Shown piece by piece: positions 52,961 through 61,210 of a stretch of 64,000 bases of DNA. Made by a program: the position numbers and the translations under genes. The notes under the pieces were generated by a model. The model was not told the DNA's origin. It ran no database searches and was given only the letters and a program-made list of their open reading frames with translations. How positions within the stretch are numbered: position 1 is the stretch's first letter; every line of letters starts with the position of its first letter. Source of the stretch: Hemicordylus capensis (taxonomy: Eukaryota; Chordata; Lepidosauria; Squamata; Cordylidae); contig NC_069661.1 of the NCBI RefSeq assembly GCF_027244095.1, forward strand, positions 18,462,001 through 18,526,000, read 5' to 3'.

Positions 52961-53119
52961 TGAAATCTACATCTCCAAATATGTATTAAGGTTATATTAG
53001 ATAGACAACAGGAATGCACTTTTATAGAAAATGATTAAATATAATCTTCCTGACTAGTGATTTAAGTCATTAAAATCGAGTCCTTATGTGAAGTGATTTA
53101 CTGCTACTACAACAATGAT

Positions 53120-53755
53120 GAATATTTATATACCACTCTTCAAGGGGGTTTACAAAGCTAAACACATAAATAAAATGGTCTTGTCACCAAAAGGCTCACA
53201 ACCTAAAAAGAAACATAAGGCAAATACAGTGGTCCCTCTACTTACGAAATTAATCCGTTCCGAATGCACATTTGTAAGTCGAAAAATTCGTAAGTCGAAA
53301 AGCGGTTTCCCATAGGAATGCATTGGGAACGGATTAATGCGTTCCGGAGCCTAGAAAAAAGACCCAGACCCCCCAGTAAGGCTTGCAAACTGCACAGGAA
53401 CATTTCTTTTCAAGAATGAACAGGCAGTAAACAGGCAGGCAAGTCAAGGAAACCGCATGTAAAATTTGTAAGTCGAGGAAACCCCATCTAAAAATTTGTA
53501 AGTCGAGGAAACCCCATCTAAAAATTTGTAAGTCGAAAAAACCGCATCTAAAACCGGATCTAAAACTGCCGTTTGTAACTCGAAAAATACTTATGTCGAG
53601 TAGTTTGTAAGTCGAGGGACCACTGTACCAGCTACAGCCACTGGAGGGATGCTGTACTGGGGCTGGATAGAGCCAGTTGCTCTCACCTTGCTAAATATAA
53701 GAGAATCACCATTTTAATAAGATTTCTCTTTGCTCACTTAGCAAGGGTTTTAAAT
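53120..53755 (+). mobile_element. ~240-base retroposon tail split by a pogo-like element
   Basis: The left part (53120-53226, AATATTTATATACCACTC to AAGAAACATAAGGCAAATA) and the right part (53628-53755, CCAGCTACAGCCACTGGAGG onwards) join into one copy of the family seen at 10400-10645. Confidence 0.8.
53227..53625. mobile_element. Non-autonomous pogo/Tigger-like element with TA duplication
   Basis: Flanked by TA on both sides (53225-53226 and 53626-53627). Terminal inverted repeats CAGTGGTCCCTCTACTTACG and its partner TTGTAAGTCGAGGGACCACT then G. The inside holds about three tandem copies of a 30-base unit (AATTTGTAAGTCGAGGAAAC then CCCATCTAAA). 399 bases, no coding capacity. Confidence 0.88.
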
Positions 53756-54179
53756 CATGATTTAAATCAAATCAATCCTAGGTCATTTTCTATGTGTTTA
53801 AGACTATCTCCCAGTGAAGGCCTATATAAGGAATTCAATTTCTGCACCTGTTGGATTTCCATCTACTCTTCTCATTTTGCTATATCTTCCAAGGCCTAAT
53901 ATTTAAAGCACATAATTTAACTGGAATTCAACATCTCACACTTCAATTCTAAACATATTTGCCTGGAAGCAATTTATGCCAACAGAACCTGCCTTTACAT
54001 AGAATTGTTGAAGCCTGAAGTACAAGTATTGTACTACAAACACTGTGCAGACAGCTCATCGAAGACGAATCTGTTCCAACACATTCTATCTACCTTCTCT
54101 AAACTACTTTGTATAATTGGTGGTAGTCACCCTGACCCCTGAGATTAGTGGGCTGTGTCAAAACAAGTCATTTTATATC

Positions 54180-54250
54180 AGGCTTGCACAACATAACGCC
54201 CATGGGCCAGATTCGGCCCATGGAGACTTTTTTTCTGGCCCGCCTGTAGG
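54180..54250 (+). mobile_element. Possible hAT-like end fragment
   Basis: CAGGCTTGCACAACATAACG, CCCATGGGCCAGATTCGGCC: resembles one terminus of a Charlie-type hAT element. The other end was not located. Confidence 0.35.
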
Positions 54251-55018
54251 AATATCCTGTAGCAACAGCCATGAAGAGCTCTCAGTGATGACCAGCAGCC
54301 TCTCAAATGCTGTTGGCTGCTTGAGAGCAGATGAGATGCATGTGACAGTGATGGACCAATGAGTGAGTAAGCCAGTTGTTGCTACTCAGGCAGTAGCAAT
54401 GGTGATTCAAGCAATGGGCTTGAACAGTGGCAGCGGGAGCAGCACCATAAGCAGAGCAAATCCCAGAAAGGCAGAGGATCAATCTTTGGGGCAGCTCCTG
54501 CTACTCCAAGGGGGGCTATCTTCTATACTCTCCAGAAACTGCCTTACAGCTCCACCACCCCCATGCATGTTTACTTGGAAATATGTCCCACAGAGTACCC
54601 AGTGAGGCTTATTCCCAAGCAAGCAAAAGCAAAGTGAGAGGAGCGGATTTGGTATTTGTTTGGGATTGGCATGCCCTCTAGGTGTCCCACTGATTGAGCA
54701 GGGATAGGGCCTATTTTCTGGCCACTAACCTTGGTTAAAATCGTGAGTAGATTGATGGAATGGATATCCACACATAGCTTGCATTAACACTGTTAATTGT
54801 AATGTAATGTGCTGAAAATTGACCTTGGCTAATGAATCAAGGTTGGTTCCAGTCCACCAGGGCATTTAAGTCATGTACCCCGTTTCTATACGCTGCAAAC
54901 TGACAAACTATCCTAACATTTATTGTAGGCTGGTAAATTCTGGTGCCTAGCTGTAAGGCTACATGAAATGAATTTGTTGAACACTGGATAAAAATAATGC
55001 GTACTGGGATCTCATATC

Positions 55019-55695
55019 AAGCAAATAACAAGATCCCCACCATGTTATTTACAAGCCATATAATGAAGTATATATAACAAGTTAGTTCAGTATAGTTTTA
55101 TTATCAAAGATACTCTCAACTTGAGATAGAACAAAAGTTCAACCAAAGATGACAATTTGAAATCACATTGATAAACATAGACTTATTGCTATGGAGAATA
55201 GTGAAGTCCATTGTATGGAAACCATTTCAAACAAGTCCACAACGGTGACCTCCATTTTGATCTTGGTCTTTGTCAAGTGGAGAATATTCTTAGAAAAGTT
55301 CCATAAACTTGACAGCACTGGTCCAAATGCTTGACAATCTAACAATGTGTACAGCCATCCCTCTTGGTAAATTTTCTAGAAGTAATAGTGCTGTCAAGTT
55401 TATGGAACTTTTATAAGATTATTCTCCACTTGACAAAGACTAAGATTGAAATGGTAAAATCCATTGTGGATTTGACTTGTTTTAAATAGACTATATTACT
55501 TCCCATACAATGGATGTCACTATTTCTCCATTGCAACCCATTTAACCTTATCAATGTGATTTCCAATTGTCATCTTTGGTTGAACTTTTGTTCTATTTCA
55601 GGTTGAGAGTATCTTTGAAGATAAAACTAAACTAATTTGTTATATACTCATTATATGGCTTGTATATGACATGATGGGGATCTTATTGTTTCTTA
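55019..55695. repeat. Large near-palindrome (inverted repeat, ~320-base arms)
   Basis: The left arm (about 55019-55325) and the right arm (about 55372-55695) are reverse complements at roughly 80-90% by eye. Matching landmarks: AGATACTCTCAACTTGAGAT against its partner at 55600; GAACAAAAGTTCAACCAAAG; GTTCCATAAACTTGACAGCA. The spacer is about 45 bases. Family unknown; no coding capacity. Lies in LIN54 intron 1. Confidence 0.85.
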
Positions 55696-55897
55696 TTTGT
55701 TTGTTGAACATTGTACTTGAAATGGATTTGTCAAACATGAAATTAATTTGTTGAACATTGAAAATGACATCAGAAATAAAACTAGAATGTCAAATGGTAG
55801 TTGCAGATACAAATGAAGATTTTCATACAGTTTTCATAAACTTCAAAGATGTCAAGCTATGTATACCATACCATATAGATACACTATGAAGTATGCA

Positions 55898-56178
55898 TAG
55901 GAACATAGGAAGCTGTCATATACTGAGTCAGACCTTTGGTCCATCTAGCTCAGCATTGCCTATTCACACTGGCAGCGACTTCTCCAAGGTTTCAGGCAGG
56001 AATCTCTCTCAGCCCTATCTTGGAGATGCCAGGGAGAGAACTTGGAACCTTCTGCATGCAAGTGAGGGGAATATCCTACAGTGCTCACGCATCTCTCATT
56101 CAAATACAAATCAGGGCGGACCCTGCTTAGCAAAGGGAACAATTCATGCTTGCTACCACAAGACCAGTTCTCCCTTAA
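55898..56178 (-). mobile_element. CR1-related retroposon 3' end
   Basis: GGAACATAGGAAGCTGTCAT, AGGAATCTCTCTCAGCCCTA, CAGGGCGGACCCTGCTTAGC. Same family as 47162-47455. Confidence 0.85.
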
Positions 56179-57700
56179 TATGTTAAACATATTAAGAAAA
56201 GATTCACTTACTTAGAAGTAAACACTGGAAAACAAAATATTTGTTTCCAGTCTTTTAGAATGCTTGCCATCTCATTTTCAGGCTTATCAGCCATAAATCT
56301 TAAGAGGTAGAAAGCTTCACTTTCAAATCATTTGAATAAATAAAAACAAGGAAAGTTTTTATTTAGAAGTTGGGGTTTTCAGTGTTTTATCAAGAGCCCC
56401 CAAATTACATAGATTCAAAACTACCATGGAACCTAAAGACTATGTTGACTTCTACTTCACAGTTTACACAGTGATGTAAATACAGGGAATTTGATTAGAT
56501 TGTTCCCAAATAATGAGGGTTTTTTAAAAAATGGATTATTCAGAGTTAAAAAGCAAGTCCAGAGAAATGGCTTCTCTGCTTTACAAGAGCTGCTTTACAA
56601 CATCAGATGTCTAAAACAGTTTTGCTCCTCATTTCAATTGTGCTACAATACTACCTCATGCTAAAATTTAATAAATGTAAAATACATATGCAGTATGTTT
56701 TGTTATTAAGGGTATTCTCTTAAGATAACAAAAATCTGGAAATAGGCTGCCATACAAATATATGGAACTCATAATGTACGAATAAAAATTGAAACTACAA
56801 TTTCACGTATTTAACACATCAGTATGCTATCTTTCCACTAAAGGTTAAGGCAGCTGGAGACAGAAAGATATTCAGTTTCACAGATGGCAGAAAGGCTAAG
56901 GGTGGTGGTCTCTGCAGTCTTGCTAGACTTTAAAATGCAGGCCTAGTGCTGAAATGCAACAAGCAAAAGGAATATTTGATGAGTTTTTGTGCTTTGGCTG
57001 TGTAGAGTTGGTTGACATAAATCTACTAAATAAATAGGTACTCTCAGAGAAACTTCATAACTCTAGTAACCAACTGTCAGATTCCCCCCTAGAAATTCCA
57101 GTTCTCAACTGCGGCAATCAAATTACACACTAAATTTCACTTACAAAATGTATTCCTTTACAACTTTCATAAAATTGGGTTTAAAAAACAAACCCGCTCA
57201 TTTTTCTTCTGCATCAGTGCTGCATTGACCTTTTTCACTTCTCAAAGGTTAAATGGGACACAATAATAAAACCCCATTTATCTACAGCTTTAACAACTGA
57301 ACATGCTGTGAAGTTATTTGCTTTCCATTGTAACACTGCAAGTGTTAATTATATTTGTAAAAAGAGTTCACACTGAAACACGCCCATGATGAATGTGACT
57401 AAGCTCCTATGAAAGTAACTAGTTTTAAAAATCATTGGTGCCTCACAGTTTACCATTCTAATATTTTACTGTGCTATCTACTCAACCTGTAAGAAATGCA
57501 AAATAATTCAACAATGTTTCCTTGAAATTTCTCTTTGACTTCAGTATGAACAAGTTATACCACCTAAACCTGCCAGCAACAAACCCTAGACAGAAACTCT
57601 GGCACAGCAAACCGTAGACAGAAACCCTGGCACTATTCAACAATAGCCTGAATCAGACCTGGAAGTGAGTTAGGCCTCAGCAGCGGCAAATGCTCTTTCC
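56179..57700. other. LIN54 intron 1 near the promoter, nothing recognised
   Basis: AT-rich. Contains a 27-base imperfect tandem duplication (AGACAGAAACTCTGGCACAG) near 57590-57635. Confidence 0.4.
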
Positions 57701-57834
57701 CTTCCCAATCCACTAACGACTGCTGCTAGATCCCCAATATCCCGAGTTTCCTCCAAAGCAGGATGCCCCTTCCCAGGATACAGACTTCCCTGATCCCTCA
57801 TCCCTTTCTGCCCAGGCCTTGATGCGTCTCTCAC

Positions 57835-58200
57835 CCTGTTTCTCGGGCGCAGCCTTCAAGTCCTTCCAGGCTGCTAAGTTCCAGCCCGAGGGAGGGGGCT
57901 TCCCCCTGAAGTGTCTGAATAGCTCGAAGGCGGCTGGTCAGGAGCAGGAGGAAGAGACGGGGAGAGGGAGGTTTCTGGCAGCGGCGAGCCAAGGAGAGGG
58001 GGGAGCCTCTTCAGGCTGTTTAGCTGCAGTCTCTGGTATGTCAGCGGCCGGGATAGTATTTCGAAAGATCCGCCATTTTCACTTCGTCATCACCATCACA
58101 TCCCAGCTCAGCAACAACCTCAGCCGCCTCCTCCCGCCCCGATCCGAGCGTGAGCCACGCCCCCCGGAGGGAAGCCTTCAGTGAGTCTACTACTGTACTC
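57835..58200 (-). other. LIN54: LIN54 non-coding exon 1 (approximate)
   Basis: The donor AACAGG|GTGAGA at 57835/57834 on the minus strand is the best one in the CpG island. The coding exon starts with the acceptor at 46530, so this first exon would be spliced over 11.3 kb. The 5' limit is a guess. Confidence 0.5.
58041..58076 (-). other. Upstream ORF in LIN54 exon 1 (11 codons)
   Basis: Minus strand ATG to TGA, MADLSKYYPGR, whose ATG is the core of the YY1-type motif. If exon 1 starts upstream of it, the ribosome would meet this frame before the LIN54 start. Confidence 0.4.
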
Positions 58201-58263
58201 ACAGCCAAGGCAAGGAGGAACAACGCTGGAGCTGACCTATAAGGGGCACAAGCAGACGGCGCT

Positions 58264-58289
58264 TCTCTCTCTCTCTCTCTCTCTCTCTC
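58264..58289. repeat. (CT)n microsatellite in LIN54 promoter
   Basis: Thirteen CT units just upstream of the presumed LIN54 exon 1. Confidence 0.95.
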
Positions 58290-58430
58290 CCGCGACAGCA
58301 CAAGCACAACTGCCCAACACCGCAAACAGACACACACAGACCTGCCTCTTCCCCGGAAAAAAGGGGGAGGAAGGTTCCAGCTACAGAGCGGGAAGGGGAT
58401 TAATTCCAGGACTGCCGCGTTAGTCTGTGG

Positions 58431-59275
58431 CAGAAGAAAGACTCGAGTCCCGAGACATCTTAAAAGCGAGCGAGTTTATTATGAAACAAGATTCTGCAGA
58501 CAGAGAAAATAGTTTTTAGAAAATGAATGAAAATAGCAGTTCGCTCCGTATATAAGACGACTGGTGGCAAGGATTTTCATTAAAGTTGTTGCATATATTT
58601 ACCACCTGTCCCTAAAAAGCAAAAAGGCAGTGAATTCTTACCAAGAACTATTTACATTTTAACCGCAACACGGAAAGCATTTCTATGGGAGGGGGAAAGT
58701 TTCCAACAGTCCTCATTGTGGTAAGCAAAAAGAAAGCTTGCTTCCCTCCAGGAAAAAAATACATGTTAATTTAAGCAAACAGACCAGAAATAGGACATCC
58801 CATTGCTTTCAAAGGTACTTAATTCCAAGAAAGAATAAGATGTGGAACTCCATAATGTTTATATTTATCATTCCATACATTCAACATATTTTCTAAGAAC
58901 AGCATTTCCAAGAGATGTTGGAAACAAGTGTAAATATACAATGGCAGACCAAATCTTTTAAGTACTGAGGAACAAATTCCAAAGTGTTATTTTATGCATT
59001 TCTTCACCCTGCACCCACTTGGGTCATTGTTAAACTCTTAGGACTGGAGCTAAAGATAATACCGTATAAAATTAAAATATATCCCAATAGCAAAAATAAA
59101 ATAGGGCTATCTCCATTGAAACTAAAGGCAATTAGGAACTCGTGTCAATTTTCATGCATAAATTTTCCAACACTATACATCTCATCCAGTAGCAAAGGGT
59201 TTGTCAGCGTTTGTCAAAAATGGCTGGAACAGTGTCTAATAAATTAGATTTGTCAGATACTATTTCAATAATATG
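58431..59275. other. Intergenic, nothing recognised
   Basis: AT-rich. COPS4 would be expected farther right by mammalian synteny but is not in the window. Confidence 0.4.
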
Positions 59276-59475
59276 TTAATATTTATATACCATTTTTCAA
59301 TTAAAAAACTCTCAAAGCAGATTGCATGGCAAAAGCTATGAGAAAATTGTCCCACAAGGACTCAAATTCTTAATACATGCAACACAGACACAAAGGAGAC
59401 ACCAGTCGCAGGAAAGGCACTATGCTGGGCTGAATAGGGACAGTTGCTCAACCCCTGCAAAATACAAGAGCCAAC
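59276..59475 (+). mobile_element. ~240-base retroposon tail, diverged copy
   Basis: ATTTATATACCATTTTTCAA, GAGACACCAGTCGCAGG, GACAGTTGCTCAACCCC, AATACAAGAGCCAACACTTT. Confidence 0.6.
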
Positions 59476-60030
59476 ACTTTAATTCCTTGGCAAAAGCTGC
59501 AAAACCCCTTTGTAACTAAAACATACAGCGATACAAAAATTATGAACAAGGATTTACATGGGTGTTTGATATTACACCAAAGTTGAATAGTCTTGATAAA
59601 TGTAGTATGAACACATACTATGTTGAAGTGCTTCTGCCAGGTTTGACAAACCTCTCCATGCACAAAGAAATGCATTGGGGAAAGCTGTAAGAAAAAGATC
59701 TGTGCCTATTCTAAGCATCAAATGCCAGTCTGAGCTTCGGTTCAAATGCTAACATCTCTGCATCCATATGCTATCAAGAACAAGAATGAGATTCCAAAAT
59801 TGAATGAGAATGAGATTTTTATACGGGCTTTGATCAAACTGCAGCAGATTGCCAATTTACACTTTAATGTCTATATAATTCACCTCTTAGCATTTCATTA
59901 CAGATTGAAATCTGTTGCCCAGTAGATCCAGAACATTGTTAGTTGTCTAAGTATAACTGTCCACTTTGTACTTAGTAGTTATACATTGATAATACAAAGT
60001 TATTCTTTTAATAGCTCATTTTCCCTCTGT
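59476..60030. other. Intergenic, nothing recognised
   Basis: AT-rich sequence. Confidence 0.35.
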
Positions 60031-60590
60031 GGGAAGGTAAAGGTGACGTGTGTTGTTGAGTTGGTGTCGACTCCTGGTGACTAGGAGTGTGCACGGTTCG
60101 GTCCGGCACAATAGAACAGACCGCCGGACCAGCGGGGGACTGTGACTTTAAGCGGGGGGGTGGTAGTACTTATCCCCCCCACCGCTGCTCTTCCCCCTCC
60201 GGCACTGTTCCTTGGAAAAATCTTCTTGGGGCGGCAGAGGTCCTCCCTGCCACCCCTGCCCCCGTCGTTGTTAGTTAAGGCTTTAACAGAGACGAGCGCT
60301 AGCGGTGCGCATGCGCCCGGCGCACACACTTGTCTCTGACGCTGCCGCGCGTGCCGGAACAGTGCCGGAGGGGGAAGAGTGGCAGCGGGGGGGGGGGGTA
60401 AGTACTACCACCCCCCGCTTAAAGTCACAGTCCCCCCCTGCCGGACCGGGGGGGACTCCGAACCATGCACACCCCTACTGGTGACCACAGAGCCCTGTGG
60501 TTGTTTTTGGTAGAATACAGGAGGGGTTTACCCATTGCCATCTCCCATGCAGTATGAGATGATGCCTTTCTGCACCTTCCTGTATTGGGA
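60031..60590 (-). mobile_element. tRNA-derived SINE, minus strand, split by a hAT element
   Basis: Reverse complement of the SINE at 52130-52433: GGTAAAGGTGACGTGTGTTG with GTTGGTGTCGACTCCTGGTG on the left (60037-60081), then CTGGTGACCACAGAGCCCTG, GTAGAATACAGGAGGGGTTT and GAGATGATGCCTTTCTGCAC on the right (60478-60590). The tRNA head is missing. Confidence 0.88.
60082..60477. mobile_element. Non-autonomous hAT foldback element with 8-base TSD
   Basis: Flanked by CTGGTGAC (60074-60081 and 60478-60485). Termini TAGGAGTGTGCACGGTTCGG and the inverted CCGAACCATGCACACCCCTA. Sub-terminal arms continue inward with GACTGTGACTTTAAGCGGGG and TGGTAGTACTTA against TAAGTACTACCACCCCCCGC, so inverted arms are about 100 bases. 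396 bases, GC-rich, no coding capacity. Confidence 0.93.
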
Positions 60591-60818
60591 AAGTGGGCCA
60601 TAATAAGCAACTGATTTAAAAGTTACTATTGTTTATAAATACTTGCAAAACTAGTGCCATTAGATTGTCTACACAAGACATTTTAAGATAAGAACAATCC
60701 ATTTTAATTAAGATCTACTGATTTTTACCAAGAAGAATGAAACATCAGGAGTCACTTTGCTCGAATGCATGGAGTTTACTTAAAGCCACAATACCAGAAG
60801 CCCGGTTAGAATGTATAC
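60591..60818. other. Intergenic, nothing recognised
   Basis: Short AT-rich stretch between two repeats. Confidence 0.35.
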
Positions 60819-61208
60819 CAGGTGCTGCTCCGGGTGCCGACAATGAGGGAGGCTCGGTTGTCGTGCACGTGGAACAGGGCCTTCTCTGTTGCTGCCCCCA
60901 GACTTTGGAATGCTCTCCCAGTGGCCATTCGCTCATCGGACTCCATCACAGTTTTTAGAAAGCTTGTTAAATCTTGGCTTTTTATCCAGGCCTTTACATG
61001 ATTGTTTCTATTGCTGCTTCTGTGTATTTTTATCCAAGTATAGTTGTTTATGTTTGTATTTTATATAGTTTAAATCAGATTTGTTTCATATTTTTAGCTT
61101 GATATTTCTAATTGTTCATTTTTATTGTATGTTTTTAACTTTTGTGAACCACCTTGGGATTGTTTTTAATGAAAGTATATAAATTTAACAATAAAATAAA
61201 ATAAAATA
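60819..61208 (+). mobile_element. L2 LINE 3' end, 5'-truncated
   Basis: GTGCTGCTCCGGGTGCCGAC, TGCCCCCAGACTTTGGAATG, then a 3' UTR ending GAACCACCTTGGGATTG and an AATAAAATAAAATAAAAT tail. Same subfamily as 4886-5546. Confidence 0.88.
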
Positions 61209-61210
61209 AA

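Larger units (their letters stand above)
57700..58430 (-). promoter_or_regulatory. LIN54: LIN54 promoter and CpG-rich first-exon region
   Basis: GC- and CpG-rich island at the upstream end of LIN54. It contains a YY1-type motif on the minus strand (AAAATGGCGGAT, 58080-58069), a TTTCGAAA at 58059-58066 and a (CT)n tract at 58264-58289. No transcription start can be fixed. Confidence 0.75.

Noticed and set aside
58041-58337. Minus-strand frame of 98 codons ending MADLSKYYPGR
   Set aside because: The upstream part is (CT)n-derived Arg/Glu repeat; only the last 11 codons begin with ATG, reported as an upstream ORF.
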